Positions 1 to 6,181 of a DNA stretch of 6,181 bases are shown here, piece by piece. A program made the translations under genes and the position numbers. A model generated the notes under the pieces. That model ran no database searches, was not told where the DNA came from, and was given only the letters and a program-made list of their open reading frames with translations. Where the stretch lies: assembly GCA_947374505.1 (NCBI GenBank), contig CANCCE010000162.1, forward strand, positions 1-6,181. Direction: 5' to 3'. The stretch is from Comamonadaceae bacterium. Lineage in GTDB: Bacteria > Pseudomonadota > Gammaproteobacteria > Burkholderiales > Burkholderiaceae_C. Each line of letters opens with the position of its first letter. Within the stretch, counting starts at the first letter, position 1.

Positions 1-3000
1 CCGAAGTGGCCGTTGACCACCTCAAACGTGCTGGACAGCAGCTCACGCGTTTCAACGTCAATCTTCTTGATGGCGTCTTCCAGCGTGGTCATCGCTTCGG
101 TCAAGTCAGCCACCTGCGAGTCAAGGAAGCCCTTGCGCTCACGGGCTGCGCTGAGTTCATCCAGTGCGGCCAGATTGACGGCACCGAGGGATTGAATCTC
201 GCGGTTGATGCGATCGATCTCAGTTTGCAGGCCGCTGAGTCGCACATGGCCGGTTTCAATTGACAGCCGCACAGCCTCTAGATCGGCTTGGGCATCGGTC
301 AGCAGTTGGGCATATTGCTCGAAGCCCAGACGCGCCGCCTGCTCCTTCAATTGAAATTCCGTGATGCGCTGACGCAGCGGATCCAGTTCGCGTTCAAGCT
401 GCAGCCGTCGTTCGTCGCTGGCGCGCAGCTTGGCGCTGAGGTCGTCGTACTGGCTCCGCTTGGCGCCAAGATCGGCTTCACGTTCCAGCTTCACGCTGAG
501 CGCATTTTGCAATCCGGCCTGTGCCGCGGCATCGGTCAAACGTGAGAGTTCTTCTTTGGCACGTTGTTCCTCGTCGGCGAGTGAGGCGGCTTGCTGCGCG
601 GCCATCTGAATCGAGCGCGCCAATTCGTCTCGGCGTGAAGCCAGGCTGCGCAAGGCGAATTGCGCTTCTTGCGCTTGCCGCTCGAGCATGCGTTGTTGCT
701 CGCGAGACTCATTGAGCTTGCGCTCAGCGTCAATCACGCGGTCATCCAATTGGGCATGGCGCTCCTGGCTGTCAGCCAGTTGCATGTCGAGTTCTTCAAA
801 GCGGCCTTCGGCGGTCACGCGGCGCTCTTGCAGCTCGTCCATCTGCGCGTCAATCTCTTGCAAGTCACCTTGAATCTGTTCGCTGCGGGCACGGGTCTGC
901 TCAGCCAGTTGCGTCAAGCGCAGCACTTCAACCTGCAAGCCGTGCGTTCGGCTTTGGCCTTCCGCTGCGTCACGACGAGCCGACACCAAGCGTTGGGCGG
1001 CGTCGGCATAAGCGGCCTCAGCGCGCATCAGGGCGCTGCGGGCTTCGTCACCAATCAGCGCTTGAGCGCGTAACTGTTTGTCGAGGTTTTCAATTTCTTG
1101 AGCCCGCGCCAACAGGCCCGCTTGTTCAGAATCTTGTGCGTAAAAACTCACACTGTGTTGCGTCACAGCGTGGCCGCCCTGCACGTAGATCACCTCGCCA
1201 GCCTGCAATTTGCTGCGTGCGCTTAAGGCGTCATCCAAGTTGCCCGCGGTGTAACAGCCCTGCAGCCAATCAGCCAACAAAGCGCTTTGGCCAGCATCCG
1301 ACAAACGCAGCAAGTCAGCCAACGGTTTCAAACCAGCCGTACCGGCTCGGACTGCGGCACCGGCCACGGGGGGTGCGTAAAACGACAATTTCGCAGGTGG
1401 GGCGTCGCGACCATCGGTGCCGGCAAAACCGCGCACCATCTCCAACCGGCTGACTTCCAGCGCACCCAAGCGCTCGCGCAACGCGGCTTCGAGGGCGTTT
1501 TCCCAACCCTGCTCAACATGGATGCGGCTCCATAAAGCTTGCAAAGAATCCAGTCCGTGCTTGGCCAGCCATGGTTTGAGCTTGCCGTCAGTTTTGACTT
1601 TTTCTTGCAAGGCCTTCAGCGCTTCCATGCGTGCCGACAGGTCGGCTTGCCGGGCGGATTCGCTGTTAACCACTTGCTGCTTCTCGCGCCGGTCCTGGTC
1701 AAGTTGCGGCACGCTGTCGGTCAGTTCGTGCAGCACAGCTTCGACCATTTCCTGGCTTTCTTGTGCGGCTGTGAACTGCTCGGTGAGATTCACCAGACGG
1801 GCTTCATCGGGCGCATTCAACGCATTCCGGTCGGCCAGCAAGCGCTCACGACGAACCTCAAAAGCGCGGCTTTGCTCTTCAATATTGCGCTGGTCAGCGG
1901 CCAGCACCTGAATCTGCTGCTGCACTTGGGCGACGCCGCTGCGCTGCTCATTGGCTTGGGTCTGGGCGCTGCGCAAGGCTTCTTCAAGTGCCGGCAATTG
2001 ACCGACACGGTCTTCGGTTTGGGCCACCAGTAATTCGGCTTTTTCTTCAGCATCCACGGCCTGCCCGGCGAGGCTCTCGGTTTCAACGGCCGCGTCTTCT
2101 TGGCGTGTCGCCCATTGGGCGGTTTGCTCTTTGAGTTGCGCCAAGCGTTGTTCGACGCGCAAGCGGCCATCGACCACGAAGCGGATTTCAGCTTCCAGCC
2201 GGCCTACTTCGGCACTGGCTTCATACAACTTGCCCTGCGCCTGATTGACTTGGTCGCCCGCTGCGTAATGGGCCTGTCGCACTGTTTCGAGATCAGCTTC
2301 AATGTGGCGCAAATCGGCCAAACGGCTTTCCAGATCATTGACCGCTTTTTCAGAGTCAGCCTTGACCTTGGACTGGTCCGCCTCACTTTCGGTGCGTTTC
2401 ATGAACCAGAGCTGGTGTTGCTTGAGCGTGCCATCGGCCTGCAGCGTGTTGTAACGCATGGCGACTTCGGCCTGCTTTTCGAGCTTGTCGAGGTTGGCGT
2501 TCAACTCGCGCAAGATGTCATCCACGCGGGTCAGGTTTTCACGCGTGTCCGACAGCCGGTTGGCGGTCTCGCGGCGGCGTTCTTTGTATTTGGACACGCC
2601 GGCGGCTTCTTCCAGAAACAGGCGCAGCTCTTCAGGCTTTGACTCAATGATGCGGCTGATCGTGCCCTGACCAATGATGGCGTAGGCGCGGGGGCCAAGC
2701 CCGGTGCCGAGGAAGACGTCTTGGACGTCGCGGCGACGCACCGGCTGGTTGTTGATGTAGTAGCTGGAGGTGCCGTCGCGGGTCAACACGCGCTTGACGG
2801 CGATCTCGGCAAACTGACCCCACTGACCACCGGCTCGGTGGTCCGCGTTGTCAAACACCAGCTCGACACTCGAGCGGCTGGCCGGCTTGCGGGTGTTGGT
2901 GCCATTGAAAATAACGTCCTGCATCGACTCGCCGCGCAGCTCTGAGGCTTTGCTTTCGCCAAGCACCCAGCGCACAGCGTCCATGATGTTGGACTTGCCG

Positions 3001-3104
3001 CAACCGTTTGGCCCGACCACGCCGACGAGCTGACCCGGCAACACAAAATTGGTCGGTTCAGCAAACGATTTAAAGCCTGAAAGCTTGATGGAATTAAGAC
3101 GCAC
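1..3104 (-). CDS. smc: Chromosome segregation/condensation ATPase SMC, N-terminal 1034 codons (C-terminus outside window)
   Basis: SMC is the ATPase core of bacterial condensin (with ScpA/ScpB in the family). It forms a coiled-coil ring that compacts and segregates the chromosome. The frame is open from a GTG at 3104 to the left edge. The N-terminus reads RLNSIKLSGFKSFAEPT, the canonical SMC opening, which fixes the GTG start despite a poor ribosome binding site. Walker A is GPNGCGKS (residues 31-38) and the Q-loop glutamine is Q146 in AYAIIGQGTISRI. A long Glu/Gln/Ala/Leu-rich coiled coil follows to about residue 500. The hinge spans about 505-660, from LKPWLAKHGLDSL through EVIYVQGGHAVTQHSVSFYA. 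The return coiled coil includes GAVNLAALDEL (about 974-984), and the visible part ends at TFEVVNGHF, which normally precedes the C-terminal head. About 140 residues, including the ABC signature and Walker B, should lie to the left, judging by the usual length near 1170. No in-frame stop or frameshift was found. The GT39-like glycosyltransferase gene lies 83 bp upstream on the same strand. Confidence 0.97.
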   Translation of the reverse strand, partial: MRLNSIKLSGFKSFAEPTNFVLPGQLVGVVGPNGCGKSNIMDAVRWVLGESKASELRGESMQDVIFNGTNTRKPASRSSVELVFDNADHRAGGQWGQFAEIAVKRVLTRDGTSSYYINNQPVRRRDVQDVFLGTGLGPRAYAIIGQGTISRIIESKPEELRLFLEEAAGVSKYKERRRETANRLSDTRENLTRVDDILRELNANLDKLEKQAEVAMRYNTLQADGTLKQHQLWFMKRTESEADQSKVKADSEKAVNDLESRLADLRHIEADLETVRQAHYAAGDQVNQAQGKLYEASAEVGRLEAEIRFVVDGRLRVEQRLAQLKEQTAQWATRQEDAAVETESLAGQAVDAEEKAELLVAQTEDRVGQLPALEEALRSAQTQANEQRSGVAQVQQQIQVLAADQRNIEEQSRAFEVRRERLLADRNALNAPDEARLVNLTEQFTAAQESQEMVEAVLHELTDSVPQLDQDRREKQQVVNSESARQADLSARMEALKALQEKVKTDGKLKPWLAKHGLDSLQALWSRIHVEQGWENALEAALRERLGALEVSRLEMVRGFAGTDGRDAPPAKLSFYAPPVAGAAVRAGTAGLKPLADLLRLSDAGQSALLADWLQGCYTAGNLDDALSARSKLQAGEVIYVQGGHAVTQHSVSFYAQDSEQAGLLARAQEIENLDKQLRAQALIGDEARSALMRAEAAYADAAQRLVSARRDAAEGQSRTHGLQVEVLRLTQLAEQTRARSEQIQGDLQEIDAQMDELQERRVTAEGRFEELDMQLADSQERHAQLDDRVIDAERKLNESREQQRMLERQAQEAQFALRSLASRRDELARSIQMAAQQAASLADEEQRAKEELSRLTDAAAQAGLQNALSVKLEREADLGAKRSQYDDLSAKLRASDERRLQLERELDPLRQRITEFQLKEQAARLGFEQYAQLLTDAQADLEAVRLSIETGHVRLSGLQTEIDRINREIQSLGAVNLAALDELSAARERKGFLDSQVADLTEAMTTLEDAIKKIDVETRELLSSTFEVVNGHF

Positions 3105-3187
3105 GGCAAACCCAAAAAGGAGGAACAATCTTGATTATTACCTGAGCCCGGATCAGGAGAAACTCAGCCGACTGTCGCAAAAAATAC
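3105..3187 (-). promoter_or_regulatory. Gap upstream of smc with a candidate -10 element
   Basis: This is the 83-bp gap between the glycosyltransferase stop and the smc GTG. On the minus strand AATAAT (plus 3134-3139) matches the sigma-70 -10 consensus at 5 of 6 positions and would start transcription about 20 nt before the GTG. No convincing -35 hexamer lies 16-18 bp upstream of it. A short inverted repeat, CCTGA/TCAGG with a 7-nt loop (3141-3157), sits just upstream of the -10. The start region has only GGG (3111-3113) as a weak Shine-Dalgarno, 6 nt from the GTG. An smc-specific promoter is plausible, and read-through from the glycosyltransferase gene is equally possible because no proper terminator is seen. 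Confidence 0.35.
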
Positions 3188-4777
3188 TCAGGGCCCAAGG
3201 GGCAAATAATCAAAAGCAAGATACGCAAAAGGGATCGGCTTTGGAAACAACAGGCCTTGCTTTTGAACAGTGATGCGAATCGGCTCCGTCGGCTGACCAT
3301 GGGCTTGCAGCCAGAGTTGCATTTTTTTCGGGCAGCTTGGGTCTACAAATGGCTCAAACAGGCCCAGCGGGCCCAGCGGGCACAACAACAAACCGCCTTG
3401 TTGAGACCAATGATCCACAGGGTTGACCGTGGCAGGGAATCGATCGGGGACGCCCGGCACCACCTGAATTGACGCATCTCCGTAAAACGCCAAAAGCGCA
3501 TTTTCGGCCCAGGCGCCACCCACCCAGCGCAAGGGCTCATCAGGGTGTCTTTCGTGCCAACCCTGAAGCAGTAAAGTCGCCGCCTCCTGGCGTGGTAAGT
3601 AATAAGCAACCACCCCACTTTGAGCTTTCTGATAGGCGAGCAATGGACTGGCGATCAATACCAACAGATACACCAGCAACAGCGTATTTCGCAGCTGCAA
3701 GGAAATGCGGGGCAGGTCCGTCTGATCTGCCGTCAAGTTGCGCAACCACAGCAACGAAAAAGCAAAACCAATCGGAATTGCCCAAGGCAAAGACATCGTT
3801 ACAAATCCCGAGATTCCAAACAGCAGGGAGATGAGCCAAGGCATCACGGCCAGCCAAAACAAGGTGTCGTCCCAGGCTTTGGGCAGCCAGCAGCGCAACA
3901 AGCGCAGGGGAAAGCCACGCAGGCGTTGGAAAAAATCGGGTTGCCCAGTTGTCACGAGCCAAGCACACACCCACCAAGGCAACAACCAGTACATCAAAGG
4001 GGAGAGCGCAAAGCGAAGGAGCTGCCGCAAGTGACTGCCATCCGCTCGTCTTTGCTCATCGACGTAGAGGGCTGTGACAAAGTCATGCGCACGGAGCCAT
4101 TGCAGATGCGGCAGCAGGCAGAGCACAAATACAAACAACGCCAGCCAGGGCTTAACGCTCAAAAACCACTGCCGCCCTTCTGAGCGGATCAATGCGGCCA
4201 CAAAAATACCCAGTAAAAATACGCCGCTGTAATATTTGCCCAGTAGCGCCAAGGCACTTAGCAGGCCCAAGGCGACGGACCAAAGCCAACCCGAAGCGCC
4301 AACTTGCCGCATGCTGTGGAGCCAAGCCACCGCCACCCAAGGCCACAGACTGAGCAAAATCGCATTGGCATTGAACTTTGCGGCCAAGGTGCTGTAAGGA
4401 AATGCCAGGCACAACAACATGACGCCAGGCCAAGCCAAATGAGACAGGCGAAGCGCGTGTGCCAAGCGATAAACGCCCAGCAATCCAACCGCGACGTTCA
4501 AATAGGACAACAGGAAATAAGCCGCATCACGGGTCGGAAAAACAGCAAACCAGGCATTCGTCACCCACCCAAAAAGTGGCGGGTGCTTGGCGTTACCCCA
4601 GTCTAAGTTTTGTCCCCACGCATAGCTTTCCAGCATGTCAGCATAGTTGTCGAGGTTAGAGGAGGCCATGCTTTGGCCGGCAACCCAAACCAGCACATGC
4701 AGACCCAACAGCCCCCAGATGCCGTACAACAGGCCTTTGCCATCAAATAGCGCCAGAGAAAATGAATATTTTTTCAA
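3188..4777 (-). CDS. Membrane glycosyltransferase, GT39/ArnT-like (PMT_2 type)
   Basis: This is a predicted inner-membrane glycosyltransferase of 529 residues. Family members transfer a sugar from a polyprenyl-phosphate donor to a lipid, glycan or protein on the periplasmic side. About 11 hydrophobic segments are visible, roughly at 18-37, 85-105, 115-133, 138-154, 164-180, 184-198, 210-226, 254-276, 305-322, 326-345 and 365-382. A soluble, probably periplasmic, C-terminal domain of about 145 residues follows. The first loop carries SNLDNYADMLESYAWG and GNAKHPPLFGW (residues 41-71), the acidic plus HPP pattern typical of GT39-like enzymes. D43, D47 and E50 are candidate catalytic or metal-binding residues (inference). 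ALLGKYYSG (177-185) and MSLPWAIPIGF (328-338) also fit the family. The start is uncertain: TTG at 4777 gives a typical MKKYSF opening but has no Shine-Dalgarno, and a TTG 16 codons further in is possible. The stop is TGA at 3190-3188. The gene diverges from dapC and reads toward smc. Substrate and pathway cannot be told from the sequence. Confidence 0.85.
   Translation of the reverse strand: MKKYSFSLALFDGKGLLYGIWGLLGLHVLVWVAGQSMASSNLDNYADMLESYAWGQNLDWGNAKHPPLFGWVTNAWFAVFPTRDAAYFLLSYLNVAVGLLGVYRLAHALRLSHLAWPGVMLLCLAFPYSTLAAKFNANAILLSLWPWVAVAWLHSMRQVGASGWLWSVALGLLSALALLGKYYSGVFLLGIFVAALIRSEGRQWFLSVKPWLALFVFVLCLLPHLQWLRAHDFVTALYVDEQRRADGSHLRQLLRFALSPLMYWLLPWWVCAWLVTTGQPDFFQRLRGFPLRLLRCWLPKAWDDTLFWLAVMPWLISLLFGISGFVTMSLPWAIPIGFAFSLLWLRNLTADQTDLPRISLQLRNTLLLVYLLVLIASPLLAYQKAQSGVVAYYLPRQEAATLLLQGWHERHPDEPLRWVGGAWAENALLAFYGDASIQVVPGVPDRFPATVNPVDHWSQQGGLLLCPLGPLGLFEPFVDPSCPKKMQLWLQAHGQPTEPIRITVQKQGLLFPKPIPFAYLAFDYLPLGP
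3361..3381. repeat. Short 9-bp tandem repeat inside the glycosyltransferase gene
   Basis: GGCCCAGCG occurs twice in tandem with a third partial copy (GGC). On the minus strand it encodes the repeated Pro-Leu-Gly of CPLGPLGLF in the C-terminal soluble domain. It is in frame (9 bp), so slippage would add or remove three residues without breaking the gene. Confidence 0.7.
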
Positions 4778-4790
4778 AGGGAAAGTTGTC

Positions 4791-4801
4791 AGGATGAGAG
4801 G
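4791..4801. repeat. Left arm of a perfect 11-bp inverted repeat
   Basis: AGGATGAGAGG on the plus strand is the exact reverse complement of CCTCTCATCCT at 4875-4885. Read on the minus strand, this arm is CCTCTCATCCT and ends 13 nt before the TTG start of the glycosyltransferase gene. The match does not extend perfectly on either side of the 11 bp. Confidence 0.9.
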
Positions 4802-4814
4802 GGAAACCGCAGAG

Positions 4815-4820
4815 AGAAGG
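4815..4820 (+). promoter_or_regulatory. Shine-Dalgarno of the dapC leader ORF
   Basis: AGAAGG lies 7 nt before the ATG at 4828. It is the best ribosome binding site in the gap, and dapC itself has no comparable sequence close to its own ATG. Confidence 0.45.
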
Positions 4821-4827
4821 TCCCGTG

Positions 4828-4902
4828 ATGGCTGAGATTGAGAATGCTAGCAATTCTTGGAGAGTGCGAGTCTACCTCTCATCCTCGATAATGTTCAGAT
4901 GA
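4828..4902 (+). CDS. Putative 24-residue leader peptide overlapping the dapC start
   Basis: An ATG at 4828 opens a 24-codon frame that ends in TGA at 4900-4902. The stop shares bases with the dapC ATG (4899-4901), giving the ATGA arrangement typical of translational coupling. An AGAAGG Shine-Dalgarno sits 7 nt upstream of the ATG. The peptide begins MAEIENASNSW and ends SIMFR, with a basic RVRV stretch in the middle. It has no lysine codon, so it does not look like a lysine attenuator. No family is recognised. It may be a regulatory or coupling ORF, or an accidental open frame. If dapC transcription starts at the GATAAT-driven site near 4899, this ORF would not be transcribed. Confidence 0.35.
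   Translation: MAEIENASNSWRVRVYLSSSIMFR
4875..4885. repeat. Right arm of a perfect 11-bp inverted repeat
   Basis: CCTCTCATCCT here pairs with AGGATGAGAGG at 4791-4801 across a 73-bp spacer. It ends 13 nt before the dapC ATG, the same distance as the left arm from the glycosyltransferase TTG. It abuts the -10-like GATAAT with a single base between. Confidence 0.9.
4887..4892 (+). promoter_or_regulatory. Candidate -10 element for dapC
   Basis: GATAAT matches the sigma-70 -10 consensus at 5 of 6 positions. The usual spacing would put the transcription start at about 4899, exactly the A of the dapC ATG, which would make a leaderless mRNA. No good -35 hexamer is present at 16-18 bp (4863-4870 is poor) and there is no TG extension, so the element may be fortuitous. 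Confidence 0.3.
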
Positions 4903-6128
4903 ATCCTCTGCTTTCACGTCTGCAACCCTACCCCTTTGAGCGGCTGCGTCAGCTTCACGCCACCGTCACGCCGAACCCGGCATTTCGGCCCATCAGCTTG
5001 GGCATTGGCGAGCCGCGCCACGCCACCCCGGAACTGATCAAAACGGCGCTGACAAGCAGCTTGGCGGGTTTGGCCAGTTACCCGGGCACGCTGGGCGAAC
5101 CGGCGCTGCGGCAGTCCATGGCCAACTGGTTGCAACGGCGTTATGGCGTCAAGGTCGATCCGGCCAAGCAGTTACTGCCGGTGAATGGCTCGCGCGAGGC
5201 TTTGTTTGCGCTGACGCAAACCATCATTGACCCGACCCAAATCGGCGCCACGGTGGTCTCCCCGAATCCGTTTTATCAAATTTATGAAGGCGCGGCTTTG
5301 CTGGCGGGGGCTGACGTTTTTTATGCGTCCAGCGACCCGGCACGCAACTTTGGCATTGACTGGGCCGCCGTGCCGGCGACGGTCTGGGCCAAGACACAGC
5401 TGCTCATCGTCTGTTCGCCGGGCAACCCAACCGGCTCGGTGATTGGTTTGGCTGAATGGAAACAGTTGTTTGACTTGAGCGACAAGTATGGGTTTGTGAT
5501 TGCCTCAGACGAGTGCTACAGCGAGATTTACTTCCGCGAAGAAGCGCCGCTGGGAAGTCTTGAAGCATCGGTGGCCTTGGGCCGCCCCGACTTCAAAAAC
5601 CTGATCGCCCTGACCAGCCTGTCTAAGCGCAGCAATGTGCCTGGCATGCGCAGCGGTTTTGTGGCCGGTGACGCTGACATCATGAAAGCGTTTTTGCTGT
5701 ACCGCACCTACCACGGCAGCGCCATGAGCCCGGTGGTGCAAGCCGCCAGCCGAGCCGCTTGGGACGATGAAGAACACGTGGTGCTGAACCGGGAGCTGTA
5801 CCGTAAAAAGTTCGCCGAAGTGACACCGCTGCTGGCCAGCGTGTTGAATGTCGCTTTGCCAGACGCCGGTTTTTATTTATGGGCCGAAATTCCGGCCGCC
5901 TTCGCCGGCTCTGACACAGACTTTTCCAGCCAGCTGCTGGCTCAATACAATGTCGTGGTTCTGCCCGGCAGCTACCTGGCGCGCGAAGCACTGGGCGCCG
6001 ATGGCAAACCCTTCAACCCCGGGGCTGGCCGGATCCGCATGGCCTTGGTGGCCGAGACGGCCGAATGCCGCGAAGCGGCTGAACGCATCGTGCAGTTTTG
6101 CCAGTCCTTTAGCGCCAAAGCGGCTTGA
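4899..6128 (+). CDS. dapC: N-succinyldiaminopimelate aminotransferase (DapC)
   Basis: This PLP-dependent fold-type I aminotransferase swaps glutamate for N-succinyl-2-amino-6-ketopimelate to give N-succinyl-LL-diaminopimelate. The step belongs to the cytosolic succinylase route to meso-diaminopimelate and lysine. The 409-residue protein opens with MNPLLSRLQPYPFERL, characteristic of proteobacterial DapC, so I take ATG 4899 rather than the in-frame TTG at 4857, which would add 14 atypical residues. PLP-site residues are all present: GSREAL (97-102), N176 in SPGNPTG, D204 and Y207 in ASDECYSEIY, the Schiff-base K243 in SLSKRSNVPGMRSGF with R251, and R380 in GRIRMAL, the expected carboxylate-binding arginine. 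Further family marks are GEPRHATPELI (37-47) and FLLYRTYHGSAMSP (265-278). No close Shine-Dalgarno precedes the ATG. Start and stop overlap a putative leader ORF. The main alternative would be another class I aminotransferase such as an AspC/AlaT type, but the N-terminus and the overall motif set favour DapC. In related genomes dapD often follows; that would be just off the right edge. Confidence 0.93.
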   Translation: MNPLLSRLQPYPFERLRQLHATVTPNPAFRPISLGIGEPRHATPELIKTALTSSLAGLASYPGTLGEPALRQSMANWLQRRYGVKVDPAKQLLPVNGSREALFALTQTIIDPTQIGATVVSPNPFYQIYEGAALLAGADVFYASSDPARNFGIDWAAVPATVWAKTQLLIVCSPGNPTGSVIGLAEWKQLFDLSDKYGFVIASDECYSEIYFREEAPLGSLEASVALGRPDFKNLIALTSLSKRSNVPGMRSGFVAGDADIMKAFLLYRTYHGSAMSPVVQAASRAAWDDEEHVVLNRELYRKKFAEVTPLLASVLNVALPDAGFYLWAEIPAAFAGSDTDFSSQLLAQYNVVVLPGSYLAREALGADGKPFNPGAGRIRMALVAETAECREAAERIVQFCQSFSAKAA

Positions 6129-6181
6129 ACCCCTTTCGTATTTTTCGATTCTTTTTAAACTTCTTCTGAAATAAAAACCGA
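6129..6181. other. AT-rich segment after dapC, cut by the window edge
   Basis: These 53 bases are much richer in A and T than the genes and contain T-runs (6141-6145, 6152-6156) and an A-run (6173-6177). No GC-rich hairpin precedes the T-runs, so an intrinsic terminator is not supported. No start codon or Shine-Dalgarno for a following gene is visible before the edge. Confidence 0.5.

Larger units (their letters stand above)
4778..4898. promoter_or_regulatory. Divergent intergenic region between the glycosyltransferase gene and dapC
   Basis: These 121 bp must carry the promoters for both divergent genes, or at least for dapC. The region contains the two arms of an 11-bp inverted repeat, a short leader ORF and its Shine-Dalgarno, and a -10-like GATAAT, each listed separately. 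TTGTCA at 4786-4791 resembles a -35 hexamer on the plus strand, but no -10 follows at the right distance. No full consensus promoter can be drawn with confidence on either strand. Confidence 0.6.

Noticed and set aside
6..2945. Series of plus-strand open frames lying opposite smc
   Set aside because: They are in codon register with the smc frame on the minus strand, so smc codon bias keeps them open. Their translations resemble no family, while the minus strand gives a clear SMC protein.
3114..3142. Strong plus-strand Shine-Dalgarno AAAAAGGAGG before TTG 3131
   Set aside because: The frame from that TTG stops after four codons, so it does not define a gene.
3179..3203. Possible intrinsic terminator after the glycosyltransferase gene
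   Set aside because: The stem is only 4 bp (GCCC/GGGC) and overlaps the end of the coding region. The T-run on that strand lies 8 nt away instead of following the stem directly.
3164..3296. 9-bp inverted repeat TCAGCCGAC / GTCGGCTGA
   Set aside because: One arm is in the smc leader and the other within the glycosyltransferase coding region. Matches of this length are expected by chance in a 6-kb GC-rich window.
3469..4183. Plus-strand open frames opposite the glycosyltransferase gene, up to 187 codons
   Set aside because: Their products are low-complexity, rich in Gln, Lys, Arg and Pro, as expected from the complement of hydrophobic membrane-protein codons. No start signals or family resemblance were seen.
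4857..4898. N-terminal extension of dapC from TTG 4857
   Set aside because: The 14 extra residues do not fit DapC, whose members begin near MNPLL at the ATG 4899. GGAGAG at 4859-4864 overlaps this TTG and cannot serve it.
4778..4898. Lysine riboswitch upstream of dapC
   Set aside because: The gap is about 121 bp, shorter than a lysine riboswitch, and shows none of its multi-helix pattern.

Overview
The window looks like core chromosome of a betaproteobacterium. It is probably Burkholderiales, with Comamonadaceae (Rhodoferax/Polaromonas-like) the best guess. The basis is fairly GC-rich coding DNA, an SMC hinge and coiled coil of betaproteobacterial character, and a proteobacterial-type succinyldiaminopimelate aminotransferase (DapC). 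The genus is inferred from remembered family sequences, not from a search.

Layout. Positions 1-3104 (minus strand) hold the first 1034 codons of smc, the chromosome-condensation ATPase. Its C-terminal head lies beyond the left edge. A gap of 83 bp (3105-3187) separates smc from an upstream gene on the same strand, a 529-residue multi-spanning GT39/ArnT-like glycosyltransferase (3188-4777). A divergent gap of about 120 bp (4778-4898) follows. dapC (4899-6128, plus strand) then covers the rest except for 53 AT-rich bases at the right edge. There are no RNA genes, insertion sequences, CRISPR arrays or phage genes.

How the genes relate. smc and dapC are housekeeping genes for chromosome segregation and for the diaminopimelate/lysine pathway that feeds peptidoglycan. 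The membrane glycosyltransferase probably modifies a cell-envelope glycan or lipid using a polyprenyl-phosphate sugar donor; its substrate is not readable from sequence. It lies in line with smc, so some smc transcription may come from its promoter, although a -10-like element also sits just before smc.

The least ordinary part is the divergent gap. It holds a perfect 11-bp inverted repeat whose two arms each end exactly 13 nt before the assigned start codon of the gene on that side. It also holds a 24-codon leader ORF with a good Shine-Dalgarno sequence, whose stop codon overlaps the dapC start codon (ATGA). I saw no clearly new multi-gene system; the real novelty candidates are these small regulatory structures.
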